Assembly (NCBI GenBank): GCA_037044905.1
Contig: JBAOKB010000077.1
Coordinates: forward strand, 62,001-126,000
From: Hortaea werneckii
Taxonomy: Eukaryota > Ascomycota > Dothideomycetes > Mycosphaerellales > Teratosphaeriaceae
Length of the DNA: 64,000 bases
Reading direction: 5' to 3'
This document shows positions 41,465-53,246 of this stretch, piece after piece. A program made the position numbers and the translations under genes. The notes beneath the pieces are model-generated. The model was given only the letters and a program-made list of their open reading frames with translations. It was not told the DNA's origin and searched no databases. Numbering within the stretch: the stretch's first letter is position 1; each line of letters begins with the position of its first letter.

Positions 41465-42948
41465 ATGGCACCGAAACAAAAAGCACCATGCTACGTCCTG
41501 GGCGTGGGCATGACCAAGTTCATTAAGCCTCGTGGCAAGGTGGATTACACTGAGCTAGGCTTCGAGGCTGGTGTGAAAGCCATGTTAGATGCACAGGTGA
41601 ACTACGGTAAGCAAACGATTTTCGCCGCCTCGCCAAGGTTAGTCGTCTAAGTGATACAGATGAAATGGACACTGGCGTTGCATGTTATTGCTACGGAGAC
41701 TCGACCTGCGGCCAGCGAGTATTCTACCAGTTCGGCATGACCCAGATTCCAATCTACAATGTCAATAACAATTGCTCCACGGGCTCCACTGGCCTTCACC
41801 TTGGCCGGACTATGATCTCTGGTGGCATGGCTGATGCAGTGCTGGTTGTTGGTTTCGAGAAGATGTTCCCAGGCAGCCTGCAATCCTTCTTTAACGATCG
41901 AGCCAACCCGACCGGGACCACGGCGGAGATGATGCGGGCGACCCGCGGTATCACGAACGCGCCTGGAGCCGCCCAGATGTTCGGCAATGCGGGACGCGAG
42001 TACATGGAGAAGTACGGCGCCAAGCTGGAAGACTTTGCTGAGATTGCCCGGGTCAACCACGAGCACAGCAAGAGGAATCCGTACAGTCAGTTCCAGGATG
42101 AGTACTCCCTCGAGCAGGTCATGAAGGCGACGATGATCCACGAGCCTCTTACCAAGCTGCAATGTTGCCCTACCTCGGATGGCGGTGCTGCCGCCGTGTT
42201 GGTCAGCCAGGATTTCTTGGACGCGCGACCACACTTGAAGGATCAGGCTGTCCTTATTGCTGGCCAGCAGCTCTGCACAGATGCCGCTTCGCTATTCAGC
42301 AGGTCGTCCATCGACCTGATGGGTTACGAAATGACCAAGACTGCTGCCAAAGCAGCCCTCACAGAGGCTAAGGTCGATGTCGAAGACGTGAAGGTGGTTG
42401 AGCTGCATGATTGCTTCAGCGCTAATGAGATGATTGTCATCGACGCGCTCGGGCTGTCTGAGCATGGTAAGGCACATGAATACGTGAGAAATAAGGGCAT
42501 CACGTACGGTGGCAAGAGGGTCGTCAACCCCTCAGGCGGTTTGATCAGCAAAGGTCACCCGTTGGGCGCTACTGGACTTGCTCAGTGTGCCGAGCTAGTC
42601 TGGCACTTGAGAGGATGTAAGGAAACCTGAAGCCCACTGTCATTTCCGACATTTAGCTGACAATTTTCCCAGGGGCCAACAACCGTCTTGTGGACGGCAC
42701 GACTGCCGCTCTGCAGCACAATCTTGGACTCGGAGGCGCGGTCGTTGTGACCGTATACAAGCGCGCAGATGGCAAGAAGTGCGCACCAGTTTCCAGCGAA
42801 GAAATTGAAAGAAGAACGGTCTGGGCTACAACCCTGCCGTGGAGGCGAAGGGCTTCACCAAGGCGCAGGTGACAAAGTACTCAGCAAGACTGCGAAGAGC
42901 AAGTGGGCATTACAAGACACTCAGCAGAAGGTCGAGGCGCGGTTTTAA
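41465..42948 (+). CDS. SCP2-type thiolase (sterol carrier protein x-like), frameshifted C-terminus
   Basis: Thiolase of the SCPx group, cleaving 3-ketoacyl-CoA, probably in peroxisomes. Exons 41465-41606, 41660-42616 and 42673-42948 are separated by 53- and 56-nt introns (GTAAGC/ACAG; GTAAGG/CCCAG with a CTGAC branch). The nucleophile motif NNNCSTGS, the HDCFSANE His motif and KGHPLGATG are all present. The protein has no fused sterol carrier domain, as is usual for this fungal form. Two one-base losses near 42807-42812 and 42867-42873 break the last 50 codons. On either side the expected GLGYNPAVEAKGFTKAQ and KSKWALQDTQQKVEARF are visible, so the natural end is at 42948. The terminal ARF could be a weak PTS1. 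If the breaks are real, only the extreme C-terminus is altered. Functionally it complements the acyl-CoA oxidase at 126. Confidence 0.88.
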
Positions 42949-43476
42949 CGGCTTGTACATGTGTGATGTGTGATTGCTTTATCCTTGCCCTACCTATACC
43001 ACAGCAGCCTTGAGTGTCTTTTGCGGACGGTAGCTTTGCCGGCTTATAGCGTTATATCTATGATTTCGTTCTTGTGAGATCAACTTCCCAGCCTTTGTAG
43101 ATTCAGCTGTTGAAGACCAGGTGCTGTATGTTCATCTCTACCAGACGTTGCACAGAGATATGTTTCTGATGATGTAGACGGATCTACCCGCGTTAATGCA
43201 TTTTCACAAAGCGTCGGTAGATGGCAGCCGAGGTCTGTTCTTTCATCACAGGCTCAACAGTTCGAGACCCCTGTATTCATTATTGGAAATTAGTGGACCT
43301 CACCTTTGCCTACCTAGAGTCGAATAGCTACACCACCTCTTGCGAGTCAACTCGCCGATGACCTAGCCCTCCCGCTGAACATCCATACCTGCCACTGTCA
43401 AGAGACGAACCTAAGGGCGATTGCGTCCTACCAACCGTAACTACCAGCTGCCGCATCGGCACGCCTTTCAGCCATC
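42949..43476. other. Intergenic region between the thiolase and the Ups2-like gene
   Basis: 530 bp with the thiolase 3' region and Ups2-like promoter. TACCTA-type motifs lie at about 42990 and 43310. No gene seen. Confidence 0.55.
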
Positions 43477-44049
43477 ATGAGGATCTTCTCCTCCTCGCAC
43501 GAGTTCGCCTACTCCTGGGACGAGGTCAGCACTGCCAACTGGCGCAAGTACTGTCCCTGGAACGACAAGTCCACGCACGTCATCGCTGTCGACGTGCTCG
43601 CCCGCGACCTCGACCCGCGAACGAACATCCTCCGAACCGAGCGCCTCATCACGTGCAAGCAGGCTGCTCCAAAATGGGTCCAGGGCTTCCTCGGCAGCAG
43701 TGATGTGAGTCACGTGTTCGAAGTCAGCTACGTCGACCCGGACGCCAAGAAGGTCACGATGTGTAGCCAGAACATGACCTGGAGCGATCTCATCTCCGTG
43801 CAGGAGAAGGTGGTATACCGCCCAAGTCGGCAAGCGCAGAGCAGCACCATCTTCGAGCAAAGCGCCAAGATCGTCGCGCTCTGCGGCGGTTGGCAAAAGA
43901 TTAAGAACGGGATCGAAGAGTTCAGCGTGGAGCGCTTCCGACAGAATGCCGTCAAAGGGCGCGAGGGCTTCGAACGCGTGCTAGCGATCAGCCGGGAGGC
44001 GTTCGCAGAGCAGCGGGAGCAAGCCCGGAAGGAGAAGATGGCCGCGTAA
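43477..44049 (+). CDS. PRELI/MSF1-domain protein, Ups2-like
   Basis: Mitochondrial intermembrane-space lipid-transfer protein of the PRELI family. In yeast, Ups1-Mdm35 carries phosphatidic acid and Ups2-Mdm35 carries phosphatidylserine. The intronless frame encodes 190 residues, essentially one PRELI domain. It starts MRIFSSSHEFAYSWDEV, the family's N-terminal strand. HVIAVDVLARDL and TERLITCKQAAPKW match Ups2 more closely than Ups1, as does SHVFEVSYVDP. The C-terminal helix (RKEKMAA) is short compared with yeast Ups2. No cleavable presequence is visible, as expected for Mdm35-dependent import. The gene is intact. Start chosen at the family-conserved Met. Confidence 0.9.
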   Translation: MRIFSSSHEFAYSWDEVSTANWRKYCPWNDKSTHVIAVDVLARDLDPRTNILRTERLITCKQAAPKWVQGFLGSSDVSHVFEVSYVDPDAKKVTMCSQNMTWSDLISVQEKVVYRPSRQAQSSTIFEQSAKIVALCGGWQKIKNGIEEFSVERFRQNAVKGREGFERVLAISREAFAEQREQARKEKMAA

Positions 44050-44111
44050 AACAAGTGGCGAGAGACACGTCGAGCGCTGAGAGACGAGAAGAAGGCTCGC
44101 ACAAGGCCTCG

Positions 44112-44142
44112 CCATTCAACATTGTGACCATTCAACATTGTG
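44112..44142. repeat. Tandem duplication of CCATTCAACATTGTG
   Basis: Two adjacent 15-16 bp copies (44112-44127, 44128-44142), 63 bp past the Ups2-like stop, in the presumed 3' UTR. Possibly a duplicated RNA-binding site; function unknown. Confidence 0.8.
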
Positions 44143-44749
44143 CTTTTCGTGATCAGCGTTCGAAGCGAGTTGAACAAGGGATATACATAAAGAGAAAAAA
44201 AGCTGGCGTTTGATTTCTTCATTTTTGGGAAGCAGGGACCGACAAGGCATTCACGAGGCATGTCCTGCTGGGTCGGGGAACGACGAAGTCATGTTCTTTT
44301 TGCATAGTGCGACATATAAAAACGACCTCACTCACGTTCTTGAGTATAGACGCTGATGATATACAGTGCCGTGAGATATACACAGATACTATCATTTAAA
44401 TATACATGAGGCTCGCGAGCACCACAGCTGCGAACGGCAAATTATGGTGCGCAAATATGTACTTGCCCAGTCGTCCCTGCCCCTTTTCACTTGAATCAAT
44501 GCGATCAGATGGACCCGTATGCTCGACTCGCCTTGTCCAACGGAAACCAGTGCATACATCATGCTCTTGCATGAGCAACGGGCCTTTGCGCTCAGTTCTG
44601 GGTCCTGTGAACGCTATGCAAGGACCTGGGCAATCCTTCTGAAACCACTCCAGGCCTCCGACGCTGGACAGTCTAGCTCTTTGTCCCAAAGCAGTTTTCG
44701 GGCAGCGCGCACTCGGTCTCTGACAGGACTCCCATCACTGCAGTCGATC
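44143..44749. other. Intergenic region; nothing certain
   Basis: A minus-strand frame at 44396-44689 contains FQKDCPGPCIAFTGPR and may be a frameshifted continuation of the small secreted protein described at 44750-45025. No domain was recognised. Confidence 0.4.
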
Positions 44750-45025
44750 TCAGCATGTCGATGGAATGGAGAATGCCTCCTGGTCAGTATTAGCCTCCGA
44801 AGTTCCTGTGTGCATCTTTATGACCTTCGAATCTGGCCCTTTATCATCGCTGACTTTGATTGAACACCTCTTCATGAACTGCGCCTCAGTAAGCCGGGTC
44901 TTCTTTTGCTGAAAACAGCTGTAAGCAACGTGGCATTGGCATGACTGTTCTTCTACAAATCTTTGACAAGCGCTCGTCACTGCACACAAGGCAAGCAAGA
45001 ACAGTGCTCCTTGTGAGGAAGGCAT
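44750..45025 (-). CDS. Candidate small secreted Cys-rich protein
   Basis: A 91-residue frame from ATG 45025. It begins with a good signal peptide (MPSSQGALFLLALCAVTSA) and continues CQRFVEEQSCQCHVAYSCF, giving several Cys in a short mature protein, then a charged region. Such proteins are typical of fungal secretomes and effector candidates, but no family was recognised. The frame may extend by splicing or be truncated by an indel, because another Cys-containing frame lies just downstream on the same strand. Coding status is moderate at best. Confidence 0.4.
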   Translation of the reverse strand: MPSSQGALFLLALCAVTSACQRFVEEQSCQCHVAYSCFQQKKTRLTEAQFMKRCSIKVSDDKGPDSKVIKMHTGTSEANTDQEAFSIPSTC

Positions 45026-48000
45026 CCCGAAAGGCAAGAACGCCTTTGATTCAGGCCTGCGACATTGACCGGTCTCTTATGTTGCCCGGGATATCAATCC
45101 TCTCGAGTCTCCAGCTGTTCGAGTTCAGCTCTGGGCTTGATCAATCCATCGTTGTCAAAGATAGGTCAGGGTCAGGACGGCGAATGACTGAGTTCAAGCA
45201 GACACCGCTTTGTTCCGCACGGTGGCAATACTCTGATGTATCATAATTCAACAGTGCTTGGGCGACTCTCAAAAGTGGGACGAAAGTCCTATTCATGTTG
45301 GCGGCTCAGTCTCCAGTTCACGCCATCGTGAAAATCAATCCAGAGCATTCATCATTTTAGCATCGGTGCATCACGCTGGTACTTTCCGCTTGATGATGGC
45401 AGATGTCGAATGCCACCAGATATACCTTGCCTCATAATCCGACATATACCACCATGGGCATCGTCACATCGTCTCAAGAAGTGTTAAGGCAATTGCAAGC
45501 CTCCTCCAGACAAGATTAGTTAATCCAAAGCGGTCGACCAGTGTACAGGAAATGTTAAAACTTACTCGTGAGGACGATTTCCGGCGCACTGAATAGGTCG
45601 GAGGTGGTCTTTGGGGCAGTATTTGACTTTGGGGTCTACGAGACTCAGAGCGAGATGTCGGACTACGTTTCACTTGATACTGTGCGGGTCGTGATTTAAA
45701 AGGTTAGCGATGCATTTTGTCGCTGGGATCAGCTTTTCTTCCTTCATGCTGTGCCACTACTTTGCCCTGGCAATGCTTTTATTTGAGCGGCGTCGCCACT
45801 CTACATCATCACGACTTGTCTTAGCAGCAGGCATGCCGAAGTGCTCATGTCACGTCCTGCAGGTCTCAGCTCTCCTGATCGACAGAATCCGCCGGGTCAA
45901 CGAATCATTGTGCTCAAAAGCAAGCGGCGCGACAGCTCACCGCAGCCTTTGAAATATATTACTGCTTCCCAAATGCCAAATTTAGGTCGATAGGAAGCAA
46001 GTGATGCTAATGACATGTGCAGTAGCAGAAGCGGCAAATGAATTACGGGCAAGAAACCCTCTTTTTTTCCTCCCCCTTTGAGATGCAAGAGGCATCGCTG
46101 GGCTCCAATATGCCAGCATCAAAGATCAAGTCTAGTACCATGTATGCCGCTTGCCCACCCATCCCTACGCCAAATTCTCCTGGCTAGAAACGCTGGACTC
46201 GTTGGTCCCTTCGTCTATAGGTCAAATGTCGATCGCAGATTTCACGCACTGATGACATGTGATAAGGCATTCTGAGCGGCTCTCTCTGCACGACATGTCA
46301 GCCCGAGGAAGGACGGACCTGTGCAGTGGCAGAGAAACCGATCAGTGATTCTCCTCAGGGCTCCGACGCTGAAGACCTACTCCTATGTAGACCTACATGG
46401 GAACCACGAGGAAGCCATCCGCCTTAATTGGCGATGGCCTACGACTGGCTCTCCAAACATACATATTCTGACGACACCTACCATCGCAGATACGCGTGGT
46501 ACACTTGATACCCGTGGTACACTTTGACAGCCTCGAGAGATTCACAGACAAATACGTACTCCTTTCTTCCAACGTATTCGATTCAACTGCCGCTCGTGAA
46601 CATGACGCCAGGAACACAACCTGCCCACCACACAAATGCCGAAAGAACTCCCTCACACCATGGACCACCATCCGCTGAAGAAAATTAAAGAAGCTGATCT
46701 CCATCACTTCCTGACCACCAGGAATCGCGATGAAGAAGACCCACTCTCGGAGCCCAGAACTTCCCGCGTTTACGGGTGAATAAGTATTGCTTGGGAGTAG
46801 CCATCTGTCCCGCGACGACGGTAGCTTTTTACACCGACAGGACCGATGTAGCCGGCCGAAGCAGCAAGGGCGACAGAGAAAGAGGTTATAAACGCCGATA
46901 TAACGTGTTCGTCAATCTAGATTTGGAAAGATTTAGCCTGATGAAGAAAGGGTGGATCCCGCGTAAAGCAGAGAGAGAAAAGAACGTTGCTTTGGTAGGT
47001 TGCTGCGCGTAAAGAAGGCGTGGAAGCAGGATAGCGGTAATCAGCATTGCTGCGCCAATCCTAATTACTATCAAATACCACTTGGGAGGTGTAGGAAGAA
47101 CAAAAGGTTCCTCGTCTTCTTAGTGGATCTCACGTCGTGGGGTTTGCAAGTAACAGTAGACGAAGGTGATTTTATCCGAACAATGCCAAGACGTGACGGA
47201 TGCAGTCTCGTATCATTCTTATACAACCCCATTACGAGTCAGAAGGATAAGAAACCGATAGTCTCATGCAGGGCGTTTGGCACAGCGACTATCGAAGCAG
47301 CAGCAGAAGCATGCTGCGGGCTTGAAGAAGTGCAGTTAGGGCTTCTCTGAAGCTACTACTGTACAATAGTATTATTGCCTTGGCGAGAGTTCGACCAGCG
47401 GACACACTTCGCATTCCGAAGTCTTGGATGCGAGGTCTGCAGTTCTTTTCTTCCTCTCAGACCACCTCGTATTGCTGACGCCTTTGCTACTGCGTCGCCT
47501 AGAATTCCTCCGGGCAGTCCTGGATCCCCGATGGTGAGGATCTAGAGTCTGGTAGGCGTACATGGGAACGAGAGACTGAGAAAGTTTTTTTTTTTTTTTT
47601 CTGCAGCAAGCTGGCAGGGTTTGAAAGCGTCGAACCGCGGTTCCACAGCCGTGGAAGGCATGTCTATATGACTAGGGCAGGGCGGGATCAAGAACGCGAG
47701 GATACATAGCTGCACCGTTGGCGCCATCTGGCGTCTTCCCGCGCGGTGCTAGATGAATATTTCGGACATATAGCACGTGGATGGTGACACGAGGCACGGC
47801 CTGGCAGGTCCCAAGGAGTATGCAGTGCAGTGATCCGAGCCAGTTGTTGAGGTGTTCCAGGCGGACGTGTACATGAAGCCATTGAAAGGCTACCAAGGCT
47901 CTAGATCGTGAGAACTGTGCGGGTTGGCGTCAGAGCGCATGAGTCGAGGCGGCCACGTTTTGTGGCGCGTTCTCTTGCCACGTGGGAATATGCAGCTACC

Positions 48001-51000
48001 AAACTAGGCGCCTCGGCACGAGGTTGGTGTGGGTGCTGGGCGCGCGCGGTGGGCCAGTGTTGACCTTGCCGTCCTGGGCAGTAGTAGTCGTGGCAGTCCT
48101 GCCCGACAGTGTTGCTAGACCGCCCGCCGAAACTTCTTCGGCGTTCACACGCGAGTCAGCATGCGGACCATGATCAGTCCTGTTGACTCCGGGATAAGGC
48201 GCAGAGGGCCACAGAGGGCTTCGGCAAAGCGCAGAAGGCGAGGTGTACCGAAGTACGGACGACACGGTGCAACCGCCCGGACTTGCTCGCAGCCGACGGG
48301 GCAGATCATGTTTCACGACCGACGCAGAGAGAGCGAAGTCGCAAGGCGTCACGCTTGACGGGGAGGGAGCTGCACGGGTGAAGGGTGCACGGCAGTCAAT
48401 CCCAAACTCGTGCAGCACCCGTCCCTTTCCTAGCAGCAGCGGCGAGGCATGCAAAATCCTTCGACCCTTGGTACTTCGCTGTCGTGCAAGATCCCACGTG
48501 TGGCCGCGTGTGAGCACGTTACACATGACCCAAGCACACGGGCCCGACGTGGACAGTGAGGTATACTTAGCCCACAAAAATCTCACGCCGAGGTCTGCAG
48601 CGTACAGCAAGAGCGGTTAGTCTGCTCACCGATGCTGCCAACCCTGCCTAGGTTAGACATGAGGATCGCGTTTGCGGACAGGCATGGGCTCGATAGGCAC
48701 AGTGGCAACCGGTGGGCTGCCTGGAGAGTTCTGTCGTCGAAAGGGGCTGGGGGCGCGCCAAACTGTTCCCAGTCAAACGCATTTTGCACAAAAAGAGAGG
48801 AGGCGCCAGCGAGCTATCCAAGCCGTCGTCCCATTGGCTACGCGGTGGAGCCCTAGTTAGCTAAGAAGATCGCAAGAGGCGACTGCTCGGCACGGCAAGC
48901 TGCTGCGGTAATAAGCGATGCGTAGAAGTTCGAATCCGCTTCTAGTGGTGAAGATCATGGCCAGTCCATCGGCTATTGCGGAATGATGGCGTTACCTCCG
49001 ACCGCGGCCGCTGGGCCGTCATTGTCGGCTTGACTCTGCCTTGTCGTGCGGGGCACGACACACCGATTGAATCTACGAGGTGGACGATTGGTGAGGTATG
49101 TACAGGTGCCAGCAGTGTGAAACACGAGGCAGAAGCAAGTATCGCAAGCTGTCCGATGCCCAGTGGGAAGGCAGGCGGACGGCCGAGGACGAAACGGTCG
49201 AGGTGCGTGGGCAGATGCAGGAACCCTGCGCTTCCACGTGCAAAATGCGCCACGTTATAGACAAGGTTATGGGTCACGGCTTAAGTAGAAGCTAGGCGAT
49301 GGGGATGTTCGTGGAGAGCGGCAGATGCTTCCCGTGTGTCAGTGCCAAAAGTCCTGGGAGGCGCGCGCCCTGCCTTTAGTCACGCCTCTCTCCTTTTTGA
49401 TGTATGATCGTCGCCCTGTGATGCTCACATACCACTTAACAGGCAGTGTTTTGCACCGATGTGCGAAGAAACTTTATCAACTCCATCGCTTCATTTCACC
49501 GATCTGGCAGTAGCTCCTGTCGCCCTCGTGGCCACGCGGACATAGACGACTGGAGGCCTCTCTCGTTATTCCCAGAGCGAGGCATGATCGGCTGCGACAT
49601 GTGGCTCGTCCATCGTAAGCTATTGTTTCCAACGGCGAATAGTCGTCCTGAGATGGCAGTACCGTAGCGCCGACCGCCATGTAGGAAGTGACATTCTTGT
49701 TGTAGCATTAGCATCTCTATAGTGGCATCTTGTTCTATGGTGTGGAAAGGAGGGCTTGTTAGCAGCTTCTTATGATGCATACAAAGAATACTACGCGGCA
49801 TCAATGCCTTCTACGATAGGACTGCTAGCTCACTGCTGCACGGAGTCACGAAAGATGCTTGACGATTAAGGTTTCTCCAAGGTGTTTGGAAGGCCACGAG
49901 GTCATCCCTATTCTCGGAACTTTTCTCAACTGTTGCCAACGTTCTCACACGGCAAAGGGACAGTCTAGCGGTCACCCGCGCGTTCTTCGCGGTAAACATC
50001 AAAAATTGCACGGCCGGTGATATCGCGTGCGAGAGTCGGTGATAGATAGGCGACGATCCTGCCGGCTCCAAGTTGGCTGGCACCCCGGTCTCTGATGTAT
50101 TTGACTGACCGCTCCTGTGAGCGGCAGCGGGAATGACATGACGGCCAGCCCTGCCCTACGTCAAGGGCCTGTAGCACCATGTGTCGCAGTTTGGACCTTT
50201 TGCATGGTTTGCTCGCTCGTGTAGGCACACGTCAGATTGCTTGCGCATGGACGACTGCTCAGACTGCCCAAGTGCTTGCTAGAGTGATCGCTCAGACCAT
50301 ACGTAATTGCAGATTCTGAAACAGCAGAACAAAAAAACGTGCTACCACCTGCCACGAGTATTGACATGGGTTCAGATTGCGCCGAAGCAGAAGCCACTAA
50401 GAACACTCTTCACGGCGGGCGATGGTGGGTGCTTTCGGGTGAGATGTCAGCGGGCTACTACTGTGACGATGTAATCTCAGTGACGCCGTGACGCCGTGAT
50501 GATAATGATAATAATAAAATTGGCGATGCTACCATGTAACTGTACAGTACGCTCCTGCGCCGGCCGAGCAAAAAAGTGCCAACTTCGATTTTCGGCACGG
50601 CCCTGGATGCAGGCAGGCTGAGAGGTTGCTGACATGCTTCCATCGGCAAAGCGTAGCAGCATCCATGTCTTGCACCGTGCGCCGCTAGATCACAAGCCCA
50701 CAGCACAATCTGTCCCTCCCGCCTAGGAAACCTTGTCAGCCTGATGCAGGACCCACTCTCCCGTAGTTCAAGACTGCTTGGGCCTCTCTTCCTCTGTCTC
50801 TCTGCAAGAGAAGTACCTCCGTGGTCTGGGGCCATACCACTCGCATTCCCTATCCTGCGGCATTCCACGGATCCCCGGATCATACCACGCTGCTGCCACG
50901 AGGCCGCGCCACATGTGCGACACATGCCCTTAAGGTAGTCTGACTTATCCGATCCAGACGACGACACCCGACGACGACCGACAACGGCGCTGGTCACTAC

Positions 51001-51104
51001 TACGACACCCAACTTCTCTTTGCGACGCCCACGTCTAGGACAAAACACCGCCACTCGCCCGGCATCGCTTCCCTTCATTCCTTGCTCCCCTTCAGCTCGG
51101 CAAA
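45026..51104. other. Six-kilobase gene-poor region
   Basis: No convincing protein gene, tRNA, rRNA or intact mobile element was found. There are many short frames on both strands, none with a domain. A short direct repeat (CGTGGTACACTT/GTGGTACACTT) lies at about 46494-46525. A poly-T run is near 47586-47600. A tRNA-like B box near 48928-48940 lacks pairing arms. The right end should hold the FlbA promoter and 5' exon. Confidence 0.5.
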
Positions 51105-53246
51105 GTGGCTTCGAAGGATACCAAAGTTCGACACGGGCGCCTGGCATCCTTGGGGCACGCAATTCGCTCCCGGGGTAATCTCCAGGGCAGTGCGCAGCAA
51201 CAACAGCAGCAGCAGCAGCAGCATCCGACTGTCGACATTACTGCTCTCCCGCCTCCCCCCGGCGAGACACTGCCAGCCAGACAGGCGCCCGTTTCACCAT
51301 CCGACGTCAGTTCCCACAAGCGCTCCGAGGGCTCTGCAGTATCTCAGACTTCTTCCGAGACCTCGTTCTCAGACTCTAAATCCGATATCAAGTCTTTCGA
51401 CGACCGTCCGACGCCGCTTTGGGATCAGCAGGCCGATAACAGCGAGCTCCCAGCCGTACCCGCTTCTAAGGACAACAGCAGCTTCGACCGACCTCCACAA
51501 CAACGTCCGTCACCACGCATGATGCATCAGACATCCTCGAGATTGCTCCGCATGACGGAGGATGACCGGCCCTTCACACGAGTAAGTTTGCTACTTTTAT
51601 CAGCGCCCACGCAATCGGCTTCAATGGCCACTGAAAAGTTGCTGCATCCCGCCATCGTGTCATGAGCGTTGGACGGATGACGAGCCTGACCACCCTTCCT
51701 TACACCTGTCTTGATTGTTGCGTTCTTTTCCCGTTGACGACCCTTACAAAGGGCTTACAATGCTCTGAACAGGACTTCAAGGACCTTTTCTCCACCCTCA
51801 TGGTCAGCTTACCACTCACATCACATCGCGTTCGATTCACGAGAATAGAACATACATTCACAACCGAGGAAGCGATAACGAACCTGGGTTCGCTCAAGTT
51901 CTCCCAATCTAATCGAATGCCGGACCCCAAAGACCCGTCAAGGATAGTAACCACGACGACAACGACAACCTTTTCCATGGCGAAAGAGATGGCGAGATCG
52001 GTGTGCATGAGGTTTCTGGAGGCACGGTTTGTCGAATCGGTAGAAGGCAAGACGGATTTCAACTCGCGTGGCTCGGTGTGGCAGTTGACACCGAAGGGCA
52101 TGCACATCCTCTCCAGATTTTGTCAGCGAAACGGCATTCACCAGAAGCACGTAAACGAGTTGCTGGATTCTCCAAGAAACATGATGCAACTTGTCATCCT
52201 GGAACGAGAAACGGAGACGGATAAGCTAGTGCACGACGAGGCGACTGTGCAGGTTCTTTTCAGACGGTTCGCTGGCGACACTGGTCCCAACCTGAAGGTT
52301 CACTCTTCCGGCTCCGACTCTGATTCCATGAGCGACTACGCTACCGGACTCATCGGTGTCAGGATGCAAAAATCCCGCAGAAACGACAAGGACGCCCCAT
52401 ACGTATTCACCGGCAAGGCGGCTTACGACTGGCTCATGGACTGTTGTACTACTGTGGACAAGCGTGAGATATTCGAATTGGCCAATTCCTTCATTGCGAA
52501 CGAACTCATTGCACCTGCTGGAGACGAGAGGCAAGCTCCTGCTGGCACAGCACCACGCTTCGCAGCTTCAAAACACGTACTCTATGCTATCACACAAAAA
52601 GGCATGCGTATTGCAGGTTGGGTGACGAGTCCTAATGGTTCCGTCCACGGCGATGGCTCAGCAAGTCGAGTCGTGCCGAACGGAGTAGTGCGTGACTCAA
52701 ACACCAACCGCATGACAGTCATCATTCGTGACCCGGCACTGAGACTGTTGTTCCGTGAATACCTGCGTGAAACGCATTGCGAAGAGAACCTGGCCTTCTA
52801 CGTGGAAGTCAGGTCTTTCCTGGCCGAATATGAGCGGGCAAAGCGAGACACGTCTTCACCACGCCTCGACATCATCCGCGAGACCTTGGCTTCAGCATAC
52901 AGCTTGTACAACGCTTTCCTAGCGCCTGGCTCGCCTTGCGAGCTCAACATCGACCATAACCTGCGAAATGCGTTAGCTGGCCGTATGACGCGCGCAGTTG
53001 GAGAAGATGAGCAGATGCTCAAGAGCTTGGACGAGGTTGCCGTGCTTTTTGACCAAGCCCAGAGCAGCGTCTTCAAGCTGATGGCGAGCGTAAGTTCACT
53101 CCTACACCTTGCCTCTATAACCATACTAATATCGTCTCCAGGATTCTGTGCCCAAGTTCTCGCGTGAACCCAAGTACGCCAGAGTGTTGCGCGAACGCAA
53201 CCTCGAAGGCATGATGAACAGCTTTGCCTCGGCCAGCATCAGCTAG
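51105..53246 (+). CDS. flbA: RGS-domain regulator of G-protein signalling (FlbA/Sst2 type), 5' end unresolved
   Basis: GTPase-activating protein for a heterotrimeric G-alpha. FlbA in Aspergillus is needed to stop vegetative growth and allow conidiation; Sst2 in yeast desensitises pheromone signalling. Exons 51105-51581, 51773-53089 and 53142-53246 encode at least 632 residues. The first junction (191-nt intron) reads FTR to DFKDLFSTLMVSLPL; the second is a 52-nt intron. Two DEP-like regions lie in the middle (RFVESVEGKTDFNSRG; KAAYDWLMDCCTTVDKR). The RGS domain near the C-terminus carries LRLLFREYLRETHCEENLAFYVEV. A CAG/CAA run (51195-51222) encodes about nine Gln near the N-terminus. No ATG lies in frame upstream before a stop, so the start codon must be in an upstream exon. 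A pyrimidine-rich acceptor ends at 51095 and another AG at 51105; the latter would split ATG. Confidence 0.87.
51195..51222 (+). repeat. CAG/CAA repeat encoding polyglutamine in the FlbA-type gene
   Basis: About nine consecutive Gln codons, mostly CAG, near the N-terminus of the RGS protein. It is a likely length-polymorphic site. Confidence 0.85.

Noticed and set aside
47996..48610. 204-codon minus-strand open frame
   Set aside because: GC-rich, low-information translation with no domain, signal peptide or splice-supported extension; similar frames exist on the opposite strand.
48900..48960. tRNA gene suggested by GTTCGAATCC
   Set aside because: The B-box-like sequence has no matching T-stem (flanks do not pair), and no acceptor stem or anticodon arm can be drawn.
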